The notes: generated by a model not told the origin, from the letters alone. Shown: positions 1-8,150, numbered from the stretch's first letter. The stretch is 20,697 nucleotides of DNA from Pelotomaculum sp. UBA1371 (GCA_002305915.1 DBRJ01000012.1:1-20697); one strand, 5' to 3'. Translations and numbers: made by a program.

Positions 1-46
1 TAAGGCTTTGCCAACACTGAGTTAGTTATCTTAAAGTGTGAGAAAC

Positions 47-1204
47 ATGAAAACTAAAATATTGCATATTGTTACTTTATCTGAGATAGGCGGGGCTCAA
101 AAGATTGTTTTCCATCTCGCAGCTGAAAGTGATAGAAATATTTTTGAGATCGCAGTGGCATGTGCGCCAGGCGGTGAGTTAGTTGGCTGGCTGAGCAAAA
201 TAGATGTGAGGGTAATCAAAATCCCCGGGTTAAAAAGGAATATTTCATTATTTCATGATTTATCGGCTTTTTGGCAGCTTTATCTCTTGCTAAGGAAGGG
301 CAGTTATGATATCGTGCACTGTCACAGTTCCAAGGCCGGCATTCTTGGACGTTTAGCCGCGAGGTTGGCAAAGGTTTCAAAGATCTATTTTACAGTCCAC
401 GGGTGGTCGATAAACGAGTATCAAAGTTTACCTATACGTTATTTTTATACGCTAATAGAAAAAATAGCAGGGGCAATAAGCACCAAAATAATTTGTGTGT
501 CCCAGGATTGTTTATCAAATGGGCTAAAGTTGAAAATAGCTTCTCAAAAAAAATTTGTACTGATTTATAACGGGCTTCCGGAACCCGAAAAGAGAAATAA
601 CTTAATTCGTAAAGAGCTAAATATTGGAAAGGAAGATTTAGTATTTGGGATGGTTGCCCGCCTTGCCCCACCGAAAGACACAATGTTATTTTTAAAATTA
701 GCAGAACGAATGATCAATAATAGAGGAAGCTTTGCTGGAAAAACAAGGGATATAACCCGGGGTATGGGCAAAATTTATTTTGTTTTAATCGGCGAGGGGC
801 CCCTGCGCGCTGCCTGCCAGGCATTTATCAAAGATAAAGGTCTGGCAGGGCACGTGTTCTTACTGGGAACACGGGAAAATGCAGCAGAACTGGTCCATGA
901 CTTCGATGTGTTTACCCTGTTTTCACGCTGGGAGGGGTTGCCCCTTACCATCATTGAGGCGATGCTGGCCGGCCGGCCGGTGGTGGCAAGCGCTGTTGGC
1001 GGTGTCGGCGAATTGGTGGCGCATGGAGAGACAGGTTATCTGATTGAGCAGGGAAACCTGGCAGAAGCAGTGGAGGCTTTAGGGAAATTGGCAGAAAACA
1101 AGGAATTGCGTCTTTCCATGGGAGAAGCCGGACGCCGCAGGGCGCTGGAGTGTTTTAGCCTGGAGACAATGGCGGGGAAGTACAGGGAGCTTTACCTTTC
1201 TTAA
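47..1204 (+). CDS. GT4-family glycosyltransferase (polysaccharide biosynthesis)
   Basis: Probably transfers a sugar from a nucleotide-sugar donor to a lipid-linked or growing surface glycan on the cytoplasmic side of the membrane. The N-terminal acceptor domain opens with a beta strand and GGAQKIVFHLA, and has DIVHCHSSKAGILGRLAA and TVHGW, typical of GT-B fold GT4 enzymes. The C-terminal donor domain has VLIGEGPLR and the family E-x7-E region EGLPLTIIEAMLAGRPVVAS, then GGVGELV. Length (385 aa) is normal for the family. I chose ATG 47, preceded by GTGAG; an in-frame GTG at 38 would add three residues, and neither has a strong ribosome binding site. The first ~750 bp are AT-rich (about 33-40% GC in sampled rows) and the last ~400 bp GC-rich (above 50%, up to ~70%), suggesting a mosaic gene. 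Donor and acceptor sugars cannot be read from sequence. The sugar transferase gene follows 161 bp downstream. Confidence 0.9.
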   Translation: MKTKILHIVTLSEIGGAQKIVFHLAAESDRNIFEIAVACAPGGELVGWLSKIDVRVIKIPGLKRNISLFHDLSAFWQLYLLLRKGSYDIVHCHSSKAGILGRLAARLAKVSKIYFTVHGWSINEYQSLPIRYFYTLIEKIAGAISTKIICVSQDCLSNGLKLKIASQKKFVLIYNGLPEPEKRNNLIRKELNIGKEDLVFGMVARLAPPKDTMLFLKLAERMINNRGSFAGKTRDITRGMGKIYFVLIGEGPLRAACQAFIKDKGLAGHVFLLGTRENAAELVHDFDVFTLFSRWEGLPLTIIEAMLAGRPVVASAVGGVGELVAHGETGYLIEQGNLAEAVEALGKLAENKELRLSMGEAGRRRALECFSLETMAGKYRELYLS

Positions 1205-1365
1205 CATATAATTACTGAACTAAGGCCTGGTTTAGAGGTCTGGGAGAAGTAACATTGTCTGGTTTTTCTACCCGTTTTTAAAGGAAATTGTTTGTTGGTG
1301 ACGAATGTCTTTAGGAAATAATTCTACTGGAAGAAAATTTCCTGGAGACGGGCGGGGAGAAGCAT

Positions 1366-2790
1366 TTGGACAAGCGCATGAACCTGCTTTTGCTCAAACT
1401 GGGTTTTCTGCTGACGGATTTGGCTCTGATAAACCTGGGCTATGTCCTGGCTTTCGTTCTAAAATTCGGCTGGGATATCCCGCATTATAACTTTGTGGCC
1501 TACATTTCCACCTGGCCCTGGCTCAGCCTGTCGGCCCTGTGCTTTTTTTGTTTTTACAGGCTCTATGGAAGCTACCACTGGCGGTGGACAGAGGTATTTG
1601 CTTCGCTGGTTTGTGTGGTATTCTTTCAAGCCCTTGCTGCCATGGCCCTGTCCTTCTTCTTTCGCGGTTTTTCCTTCCCCCGTACGGTCTTACTGACAGC
1701 ACCGTTCATTCAGTTGGCCCTGCTGGCTTTGTGGCGCAGGGCGGCCTGGTATATTGAAAGAAGAATTCAAGCAACAAGAAGGGTCATAGTTGCCGGCAAA
1801 CTGCTGGATGCCCTTGCCCTGGCGGAGAAGCTGGAATCAGCCACAGGCAGGCTGATGAAGGTGGAGGGTGTGGTTATCGATGTCTTGTCCGGGCCTGACA
1901 GCACCCCGCAACCGGGACAGTTTAAGATGGATGGCAGGAACCCTGGAGCAGGTAGCGGGGCTTTTAACCCGCCGGTGCTGGGCGAGGTGGAGGATATCTG
2001 CAAGGTTTTAGTAAATGTCGAACCCGAGGAGGTATTTGTCTGTTCAACTCTGTCCCAGGAGCAAAAGGCCAGGGTTGTCCATGCCTGCGTGGATAAAGAT
2101 ATAACAGTATCCCTGGTCCCTGATTTATATGAAATTATGCTGGCCCGGGTCAGGCTGAAACAGGTTGACGATGTGCCGGTATTCACAATCGGGCATTTAA
2201 GTATTTCTCTGGAATACATGTTCTTAAAAAGAGTGACGGATATAGCCCTTTCCCTCCTGGCCCTGGTACTTACAGCTCCTTTATGCCTGCTGGTGGGCGC
2301 CGCTGTGAAACTTGATTCCCGGGGTCCTGTCTTATACCGGCAGAAGCGCCTGACCCTGCAGGGAAAGCCGTTTTACCTGTATAAATTCAGGACCATGGTG
2401 GACGGTGCCGAGCGGGAGAGCGGGCCGGTGCTGGCTACGGAAAACGACCCGAGGTTAACCAGGGTGGGACGGCTTATAAGGGCTGCCCGGATCGATGAAA
2501 TACCGCAGTTAATCAATGTTCTAAAAGGTGACATGAGTATCGTGGGACCGCGTCCGGAAAGACCCTTTTTCGTCAATGAACTGGTTAAGGAAATACCGGA
2601 ATACGCCTACCGCATGAATATCAAGTCCGGCATCACCGGCCTGGCCCAGATTTCCGGCAGGTACAGCACCACTGCGGAGAATAAGCTTAAGTACGATTTG
2701 CTATACACAAAATCATACTCCCCCGCCAGGGATCTGGCCATATTACTGCAGACGATTAAGGTCATCCTGATGAAAGACAGGGCTTCTTGA
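1366..2790 (+). CDS. Polyprenyl-phosphate sugar phosphotransferase (bacterial sugar transferase, WbaP/PssY-like)
   Basis: Likely the priming enzyme of a surface polysaccharide: it transfers a sugar-1-phosphate from a UDP-sugar to undecaprenyl phosphate at the membrane. Residues ~8-32, 45-68, 78-100 and 105-125 are hydrophobic, consistent with four N-terminal membrane helices. A soluble nucleotide-binding-like region follows (~135-280), then the catalytic domain from ~287 with KRVTDIALSL, a membrane segment (~292-314), DSRGPVLYRQKR, KFRTM, and the signature RIDEIPQLINVLKGDMSIVGPRP. The length (474 aa) fits the family. The start is TTG 1366, six bases after GGGGAG; ATG 1378 is a weaker alternative. 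Residues ~175-203 form a Gly/Pro/Ser-rich stretch that looks like an insertion in the central domain. The sugar specificity is unknown. Confidence 0.93.
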   Translation: MDKRMNLLLLKLGFLLTDLALINLGYVLAFVLKFGWDIPHYNFVAYISTWPWLSLSALCFFCFYRLYGSYHWRWTEVFASLVCVVFFQALAAMALSFFFRGFSFPRTVLLTAPFIQLALLALWRRAAWYIERRIQATRRVIVAGKLLDALALAEKLESATGRLMKVEGVVIDVLSGPDSTPQPGQFKMDGRNPGAGSGAFNPPVLGEVEDICKVLVNVEPEEVFVCSTLSQEQKARVVHACVDKDITVSLVPDLYEIMLARVRLKQVDDVPVFTIGHLSISLEYMFLKRVTDIALSLLALVLTAPLCLLVGAAVKLDSRGPVLYRQKRLTLQGKPFYLYKFRTMVDGAERESGPVLATENDPRLTRVGRLIRAARIDEIPQLINVLKGDMSIVGPRPERPFFVNELVKEIPEYAYRMNIKSGITGLAQISGRYSTTAENKLKYDLLYTKSYSPARDLAILLQTIKVILMKDRAS

Positions 2791-2800
2791 GAAGCCCTGT
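2777..2800. terminator. Perfect inverted repeat across a stop codon, possible bidirectional terminator
   Basis: An 11-bp perfect inverted repeat (ACAGGGCTTCT / AGAAGCCCTGT) around a two-base centre contains the TGA stop of the sugar transferase gene. It lies between two convergent genes. Neither side has a proper T tract, so intrinsic termination is only a possibility. A weak second partial repeat (CCTGT...ACAGG) lies at about 2834-2867. Confidence 0.45.
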
Positions 2801-2871
2801 GCCTTACAAGTGAGTGAAGTATATAAGCAAAGTCCTGTCGTTCCCTCGATGTTTTAAAGACAACAGGCGTT

Positions 2872-4437
2872 TCATAGCCGGTTCACAACCAGGCCTGTGA
2901 TAAGTTTGGGATAGAAGAAGGTGCTCTTTTGGGGCATCTTTTCTCCGTTTCCGGCCACCTCAATAACCTCTTCCACCGGGGTGGGATTCAGGAAAAAGGC
3001 CAGCTGGTATGCCCCGGAGTCTACGGCAGCCAGGGCTCCTTCCTCCTCACGGGTGTAAGTAATGTGCTCAGCCCTGGCCCTCAGCTCTCCGCAGATGCCC
3101 AGATGTTTTTCAATAATCAGCGTGTGCAGCACGGAAACGTCGAGACCCTGCCAGGCCCGGGACTTGCCCGGGGGCATGACCTGGTCCAGTTGTCTGTTGT
3201 TCAGGTAGGTGAGCAGATAGAGCCTGTTGTCTCCTGCATACATGCCGAAGGCATGGGGACGGCATGGGTTGACGGCGTTTCTGCCGCCAGGCTCGCCGCA
3301 GGTCTCCGGGCCGGGGGTGGAAAGACATTTTTGACTCTTTATCCCGCTGCCGGCTGCCTGATAGAGCCTGCCCTTTCCCCGTTCAGCCAGAGCTTGTAAA
3401 AATTCCTGGAAGTTACCCCGGTCCGGGGCCAGGGGAAATTCTTCCACCTTAAAGCTTTCTTTCAGTTTGTCCACCAGCTTGGCTGGATCAATTTCCCTAA
3501 TACTCTTGACCAGCCGGTGGGTTGGGAGAACCACCAGGCCGGGGTCGTAAAGGTTGACCAGGGTCATCATAACGTAGTTGTGGGCGTGGTCCTCTGTGCG
3601 GGTGCGGGATCCGGCATTCTCCGGTGTGTCGCTGCAGGAATTGGTCACGTCAGCGCTTCCTACAGCAAAACCTGAAGGGGCACTGAGTCCTGAAAAACCC
3701 GTATGCTTTTCAGGTTCTGCATTTTCCCTTGATTCCTTTCTCCGGGAGGCTTGCTCCCTTTGGAAATTTAAAGCTGTTTCGTAACGGTGGTGTCCGTCTG
3801 CGATAAAGATGCGCATTCCGGCCATGGCCTGTTGGACCTTGTTGATGATCTCCCCGTCCGTAATCACCCACAACCTGTGGGATTCACCGCTTTCATCCGT
3901 GAAGTCAACATCAGGGGCGGTTCCCCCCACTGCTTCCCGCAGGGTTGTGTCCACCTTTTTTTCACGGTCTTCGTAAAGGCTGAAGATGGGGCTGAAATTA
4001 GCCCTGCAGGCGCGCATCAGCTCCAGCCGGTCCGCCTTGTGCTTGGGTATGGTTTCCTCGTGGGGCAGGATCACGCCTTTTTCATAGGGTTCCAGCTTGA
4101 CTCCGCAGATGAGGCCGCTGCGGACTTTCCTCTCCCTGCCTACGGTAAACTCTTGCTCGTATAAGTAAAGGGCAGGCCTGGCTTCGGGAGTCAGTACTCT
4201 ATTCTCCAACCAGGTGTTAAAGTCGGCGGCTGCCCGGGTGTAACGGTTGCAGGACTCACTATCTCCGGGAAGATTTTTTCCGTACTCCAGGCGAATGATG
4301 TTGTAGGGGTTGCATTTATAGTATTTTTCCTGGGCGGCGGTATCGATTACATCGTACGGGGGAGTCACCACCTCGTTCAGGCTGCTGATTAATGCAGGAT
4401 TATACCGTAGCCCTTTAATTGGGATCACAGTTGCCAT
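2872..4437 (-). CDS. DUF1015 family protein with two extra insertions
   Basis: A conserved protein of unknown function; no biochemical role can be assigned. The family hallmarks are visible: N-terminal VTPPYDVID (~24-32), NIIRLEYGK (~46-54), LPHEETIPKHKADRLELM (~124-141), and IADGHHRYETALNF (~212-225). The start ATG at 4437 follows TAGGAGGAAATTTTT, a strong ribosome binding site. At 521 aa it is longer than the roughly 400-430 aa I associate with the family. The excess sits in two hydrophilic, low-complexity stretches: residues ~229-283, directly after the GHHRYETA block, and ~361-393, rich in Gly, Pro and Cys. The gene is downstream of the MazG-like gene on the same strand, but a terminator lies between, so it probably has its own promoter; I could not identify that promoter convincingly. 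Confidence 0.9.
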   Translation of the reverse strand: MATVIPIKGLRYNPALISSLNEVVTPPYDVIDTAAQEKYYKCNPYNIIRLEYGKNLPGDSESCNRYTRAAADFNTWLENRVLTPEARPALYLYEQEFTVGRERKVRSGLICGVKLEPYEKGVILPHEETIPKHKADRLELMRACRANFSPIFSLYEDREKKVDTTLREAVGGTAPDVDFTDESGESHRLWVITDGEIINKVQQAMAGMRIFIADGHHRYETALNFQREQASRRKESRENAEPEKHTGFSGLSAPSGFAVGSADVTNSCSDTPENAGSRTRTEDHAHNYVMMTLVNLYDPGLVVLPTHRLVKSIREIDPAKLVDKLKESFKVEEFPLAPDRGNFQEFLQALAERGKGRLYQAAGSGIKSQKCLSTPGPETCGEPGGRNAVNPCRPHAFGMYAGDNRLYLLTYLNNRQLDQVMPPGKSRAWQGLDVSVLHTLIIEKHLGICGELRARAEHITYTREEEGALAAVDSGAYQLAFFLNPTPVEEVIEVAGNGEKMPQKSTFFYPKLITGLVVNRL

Positions 4438-4518
4438 AAAAATTTCCTCCTAAATTTACAAAACAATACTTCCATAAAAAATTTCCGTTCCCGACAAAAA
4501 GCAATTAATTAATAAAGT

Positions 4519-4555
4519 AAAAAGGAAGGAGTAGTTAAAAACATTTATTCCTTCC
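4519..4555 (-). terminator. Rho-independent terminator of the MazG-like gene
   Basis: On the minus strand GGAAGGA pairs with TCCTTCC (7 bp, loop about 18 nt) followed directly by TTTTT. The 5' arm overlaps the last codons and stop of the MazG-like gene, so the terminator is embedded in its 3' end. It separates that gene from the DUF1015 gene downstream. Confidence 0.65.
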
Positions 4556-4862
4556 GGGTCCAACGGTCGCTGTCCCTGTAGCGGTACTTGGCCATAACCC
4601 GCTTGAACGCATCCTCAAGATCGATGTTCAGGGAATTGGCGTAGCAAATCAGAATAAATAGAATATCGGCCAATTCAAGGGCCAGATCACCCATAGGTTC
4701 ATCAGGTTTTTTGGGCTTTTCACCATACTGGTGATTGATTTCCCGCGCCAGTTCGCCGACTTCTTCGGCTAGCCGGGCCATCATCGAAAGTGGGTTCCAG
4801 TATCCTTCTTCAAACTGGCTGATCCATTTATCTACTTCCTCTTGCATTTCTTTTATTTCCAC
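4545..4862 (-). CDS. MazG-like nucleotide pyrophosphohydrolase (YpjD type)
   Basis: A 105-aa single-domain MazG-family protein; members hydrolyse nucleoside triphosphates to monophosphate and pyrophosphate, often as house-cleaning enzymes. The metal-binding motif is complete: EEVGE at 33-37 and ELADIL at 63-68, the paired E-x-x-E and E-x-x-D elements of the all-alpha NTP pyrophosphatase fold. The length fits the small MazG/YpjD group and not the two-domain MazG. The start is GTG 4862, with TGGAGG about ten bases upstream on the minus strand. The substrate cannot be deduced. The gene is divergent from the membrane-anchored protein gene at 5081. Confidence 0.9.
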   Translation of the reverse strand: MEIKEMQEEVDKWISQFEEGYWNPLSMMARLAEEVGELAREINHQYGEKPKKPDEPMGDLALELADILFILICYANSLNIDLEDAFKRVMAKYRYRDSDRWTRKE

Positions 4863-4904
4863 TGTTATATGCCTCCAGATTACCCATACGTACTGTCTGA
4901 GTAA

Positions 4905-4933
4905 ATTTTACCCTTTTTCGCTGCAATACGCAA
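4905..4933 (-). promoter_or_regulatory. Candidate sigma-A promoter for the MazG-like gene
   Basis: On the minus strand TTGCGT is followed after 17 bases by TAAAAT. The -10 matches 5 of 6 consensus bases; the -35 is weaker. It sits about 40 bases upstream of the GTG start. Confidence 0.45.
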
Positions 4934-4956
4934 GTTTTCTGTATTTTGTTGTAAAA

Positions 4957-5011
4957 CCCAGTCTTTTCAATTAAGACCAGTTTAACTAAAGTAATACCAG
5001 TTTAAACAAAG
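4957..5011 (+). repeat. Three CCAGTYTWW repeats spaced 19-20 bp
   Basis: CCAGT-type repeats begin at 4958, 4977 and 4997. The last two share a longer core, ACCAGTTTAAnnAAAG. Spacing of 19-20 bp equals about two helical turns, which would place bound proteins on one face of the DNA. They lie upstream of the gene starting at 5081, in the intergenic region with the divergent MazG-like gene, so they could be a regulator binding array. Confidence 0.4.
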
Positions 5012-5080
5012 GGATCAGTCATATTTCCCATCACTTCCTAGTATGATAGGGTAAGTTAAACTTGTATGGAGGGATTGCCT

Positions 5081-5797
5081 GTGCAATATCCGCGCTGGGT
5101 AATATTCAATAAGAAAACGGTTTTGCCTGTTCTGGCGCTGGTGATTGTCGGCTTGTTGCTGCTATGGGGCGGCGGCAGGCTGATTGCCCGGGGAGGGGCG
5201 AAACTGCCCCCGCTGGAGATGCTCATGGCCGGTCTGGAGAAAACAATGGGCAGCTCAAGTTTTCGCTATCAGGTAGAAACGAAACTAATTTCAGAGGGCA
5301 GGGCCAATGTGGATTTCTTCAGTCAGGTGGAAGGTGAAAGGGTAGCCCCTGATAAAGTGTGGATAAAAGGACAGATGATGAATACGCCCATTGAGTTCAT
5401 CCAGGTGGGGGATAACTCCTACTTTAAGGATCAGGCGACCGGTAGGTGGATCGCCCTGCCAGGGAATAAACTGGTTGATTCGGAACTCTTCTACGCTGAA
5501 CTGAATCCCCTGGCCTACTTTAACTTCAAGGATGTTCCCGAAATCAAGTACCTGGGGCAGGAGAAGGTGGATGGGGAAAAACTGTTGCGTTTGGAAATGC
5601 GCCCTAACCTGATGGACCCGTTCCTGGAAATGCGACTCACCGGCTATACCTACAAAGTGTGGCTGAACCAGGGGGACTACCGCCTGCGCCGGGCCGTACT
5701 CCAGGCCCTTGACAGGCACAACCCCCAGAGTGGTGTTGAGATTAATCTGCGCTTCTGGGATTATGATCAGAGTATGAACATTGTACCACCGGTATAA
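5081..5797 (+). CDS. Membrane-anchored protein resembling LolA/LppX-type lipoprotein carriers
   Basis: A 238-aa protein of unknown exact role, probably extracytoplasmic. Residues ~13-31 form one hydrophobic helix after a short basic N-terminus (RWVIFNKK), giving an uncleaved anchor; there is no lipobox cysteine. The rest is predicted beta-rich, with 'FRYQVETKL', 'VWIKGQMMNTPIEFIQVGDNSYFKD', 'GRWIALP' and 'YKVWLNQGDYRLRRAVLQ', a pattern like outer-membrane lipoprotein-sorting/LppX-type domains. That family link is inference. I chose GTG 5081 because GGAGGG lies seven bases upstream; the in-frame ATG at 5066 overlaps this ribosome binding site and is unlikely. A TATGAT -10-like box is at 5042-5047 without a good -35. 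The gene is monocistronic, with its own terminator. Confidence 0.85.
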   Translation: MQYPRWVIFNKKTVLPVLALVIVGLLLLWGGGRLIARGGAKLPPLEMLMAGLEKTMGSSSFRYQVETKLISEGRANVDFFSQVEGERVAPDKVWIKGQMMNTPIEFIQVGDNSYFKDQATGRWIALPGNKLVDSELFYAELNPLAYFNFKDVPEIKYLGQEKVDGEKLLRLEMRPNLMDPFLEMRLTGYTYKVWLNQGDYRLRRAVLQALDRHNPQSGVEINLRFWDYDQSMNIVPPV

Positions 5798-5812
5798 AAG
5801 GTAAGGCCGAAG

Positions 5813-5842
5813 GCCCGGCACGGGGATGCCGGGTGTTTTTTT
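5813..5842 (+). terminator. Rho-independent terminator
   Basis: CCCGGCA pairs with TGCCGGG around a six-base loop, followed by TGTTTTTTT. It lies 16 bases after the stop of the upstream membrane-anchored protein gene. Confidence 0.9.
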
Positions 5843-5934
5843 AGGCCGGCCGGACGTCTACCCGTTTTTTATGAATGAACACTCAGTTTCTACTTTATCA
5901 GTTAAAGACAAACACAAACAGAAGCTTTTTAACA

Positions 5935-5963
5935 TTGACATAAGCGGGTGTACCTGTTATAAT
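5935..5963 (+). promoter_or_regulatory. Perfect consensus sigma-A promoter of hpt-guaA
   Basis: TTGACA at 5935-5940 and TATAAT at 5958-5963, separated by exactly 17 bases. The expected transcript start is near 5970, leaving a leader of only ~37 nt before hpt. That is too short for a riboswitch, so strong constitutive expression is the simplest reading. Confidence 0.93.
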
Positions 5964-6006
5964 ATGCCGGATTTTATAGGATTTATAAACAGAGGGGGCC
6001 TTAAAG

Positions 6007-6552
6007 ATGCATCCTGATGGAGAACGTATTCTATTCTCAGAGGAACAAATCCTGGCTCGCGTTGCCGAATTGGGGGCGGAAATATCCCATGATTACAAAG
6101 ACAAGGAACTGCTGGTAATCGGTATCTTAAAGGGAGCTATCATCTTCTTGTCAGATCTTGTACGCAGAATCAGGGTTCCCCTCTATTATGACTTTATGGC
6201 CGTGTCCAGCTACGGCGCATCAACAGTTTCTTCCGGGGTGGTACGAATTCTAAAGGACCTCAACCAGTCCATTGAAAACCGCCACGTCCTGATCGTGGAG
6301 GACATTGTGGATACGGGACTCACGCTCAACTACCTGGTGGACAACCTTAAAGCCCGCGGGCCTGCCAGTCTCAAGGTCTGCACCCTGCTGGACAAACCCT
6401 CCAGCCGGGAGGTGCCGGTGAAAATTGACTATAACGGTTTCACCGTTCCCAATGAATTTATTGTAGGTTACGGTCTGGATTATGACGGGCGCTACCGGAA
6501 CTTCCCTTATATCATGGTATTAAACAGGAGAGTATACGAAGGGGGAAACTAG
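6007..6552 (+). CDS. hpt: Hypoxanthine (guanine) phosphoribosyltransferase
   Basis: Salvages hypoxanthine and probably guanine by condensing them with PRPP to give IMP or GMP in the cytoplasm. The PRPP-binding motif VLIVEDIVDTGLTL is at residues 94-107, the flexible-loop SSYG is at 67-70, and the N-terminal LLVIGILKGAIIFLSDL block is typical of HPRT. Length (181 aa) is standard. ATG 6007 follows AGAGGGGG by about nine bases. It abuts guaA (stop codon immediately before the guaA ATG), so the two are co-transcribed. Context with guaA and the pur operon supports a role in guanine nucleotide supply. Alternative labels (xanthine phosphoribosyltransferase) are less likely from the motifs. Confidence 0.97.
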   Translation: MHPDGERILFSEEQILARVAELGAEISHDYKDKELLVIGILKGAIIFLSDLVRRIRVPLYYDFMAVSSYGASTVSSGVVRILKDLNQSIENRHVLIVEDIVDTGLTLNYLVDNLKARGPASLKVCTLLDKPSSREVPVKIDYNGFTVPNEFIVGYGLDYDGRYRNFPYIMVLNRRVYEGGN

Positions 6553-8094
6553 ATGTCTTTACCCGAGCAGGAACTGGTCGTTGTTCTTGATTTCGGTGGT
6601 CAGTACAGCCACCTGATTGCCCGGCGTATCCGGGAACTCAAGGTGTTTTGTGAAATGCTTCCTTATTCTACCTCGATTGATGAGATCAAGGCCAAAAGGC
6701 CCAGGGGAATTATTTTTTCGGGCGGCCCCTCCAGTGTCTACCAGGAGAAAGCGCCGGCCTGCGACCCGGCCCTTTATGAGACGGGGATCCCCGTCCTGGG
6801 CATCTGCTACGGTATGCAGTTGATGGCCCAGCAACTGGGGGGCGTTGTGAGCCGGTCCGGGCACCGCGAGTACGGCAAGACGGGCCTTCATGTTCTAGAG
6901 CGGGACAGGCTCCTGTCCTGCATGGAGCAGTTGGAACAGTGCTGGATGAGCCACGGCGACAGGGTTGAGTCAGCTCCGCCCGGATTTACAGTGTCTGCCG
7001 CTACATCCAATTCGCCGGTTGCGGCCATGGCCTGTCCGGCTAAAAACCTCTATGCCGTACAGTTCCACCCGGAAGTTGTCCATACTCCCAAAGGGCAGGA
7101 TGTGCTGAAGGCATTTTTATATGACATCTGCGGCTGCAGTGGAGACTGGACCATGGGTTCCTTCCTGGAGCGGTCCGTCACAGAAATAAAGGCCCGGGTG
7201 GGTGATAAAAAGGTGCTCTGCGCCTTGAGCGGCGGGGTGGATTCCTCCGTTGCCGCTGTCATGGTGCAGCGGGCGGTGGGCGACCAACTAACCTGCATCT
7301 TCGTTAACCACGGCCTTCTGCGCAAGGGCGAGGCGGAGCAGGTGCAAAAAACTTTCAAAGAAAAATTTCAGATCAAGCTGGTTTATGTGGACGCCCGGGA
7401 GAGGTTCCTGGGCAAGCTTGCCGGTGTGTCCGACCCGGAAAAGAAAAGGAAAATTATCGGCGAAGAATTTATCCGGGTGTTTGAGGATGAGGCCTCAAAG
7501 CTGGGGCAGATTGACTACCTGGTCCAGGGCACCCTTTATCCCGATGTGGTGGAAAGCGGTACAGCCACGGCAGCGGTGATTAAGAGTCACCACAATGTGG
7601 GCTGCCTGCCAGAGGATATGCGTTTACAGCTGGTAGAGCCGCTGCGCTGGCTGTTTAAGGATGAAGTAAGGATTCTTGGCGAGGAGTTGGGCCTGCCCGA
7701 AGAGGTGGTCTGGCGTCAGCCCTTTCCGGGCCCCGGTATGGCAGTACGGATTCTGGGTCCGGTGGACGCCTATAAGGTGGCGCTACTTCAGGAGGCCGAC
7801 GCCGTGGTGGAGCAGGAGATTCGCAAAGCCGGCCTTTACCGGCAGATCTGGCAGTCCTTTGCCATACTTCCGGACATGCGTAGTGTGGGGGTGATGGGGG
7901 ACCAGCGCACCTATTCCTACACCGTGGTCATCCGGGCGGTCAACAGCGTCGACGCCATGACCGCAGACTGGGTCCGCCTGCCTTACGAGGTACTGGAGGC
8001 CATCTCCTCCCGCATCGTCAGCGAAATCAAGGAAATCAACCGGGTGGTCTACGATATTACGTCGAAGCCTCCTGCGACGATAGAGTGGGAGTAG
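6553..8094 (+). CDS. guaA: GMP synthase (glutamine-hydrolysing)
   Basis: Converts XMP, ATP and glutamine to GMP. The N-terminal class I glutamine amidotransferase domain (~1-190) carries the nucleophile in GICYGMQ (Cys85) and the His172/Glu174 pair in QFHPE. The ATP pyrophosphatase domain has the P-loop SGGVDSS at 226-232, and the C-terminal dimerisation domain ends in the family tail TSKPPATIEWE. Length (513 aa) is standard. ATG 6553 directly follows the hpt stop; GAAGGGGG in the end of hpt provides the ribosome binding site. All catalytic residues that I can check are present. A terminator follows 57 bases after the stop. Confidence 0.99.
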   Translation: MSLPEQELVVVLDFGGQYSHLIARRIRELKVFCEMLPYSTSIDEIKAKRPRGIIFSGGPSSVYQEKAPACDPALYETGIPVLGICYGMQLMAQQLGGVVSRSGHREYGKTGLHVLERDRLLSCMEQLEQCWMSHGDRVESAPPGFTVSAATSNSPVAAMACPAKNLYAVQFHPEVVHTPKGQDVLKAFLYDICGCSGDWTMGSFLERSVTEIKARVGDKKVLCALSGGVDSSVAAVMVQRAVGDQLTCIFVNHGLLRKGEAEQVQKTFKEKFQIKLVYVDARERFLGKLAGVSDPEKKRKIIGEEFIRVFEDEASKLGQIDYLVQGTLYPDVVESGTATAAVIKSHHNVGCLPEDMRLQLVEPLRWLFKDEVRILGEELGLPEEVVWRQPFPGPGMAVRILGPVDAYKVALLQEADAVVEQEIRKAGLYRQIWQSFAILPDMRSVGVMGDQRTYSYTVVIRAVNSVDAMTADWVRLPYEVLEAISSRIVSEIKEINRVVYDITSKPPATIEWE

Positions 8095-8150
8095 AAAAGA
8101 GGCTTGACAAGCCCCGGTTTGTGAGGATTAAGGGTTCATTTAGCATTGGT

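Noticed and set aside
1305..1490. Short plus-strand open frame overlapping the sugar transferase start
   Set aside because: No ribosome binding site and overlaps a well-supported gene in another frame.
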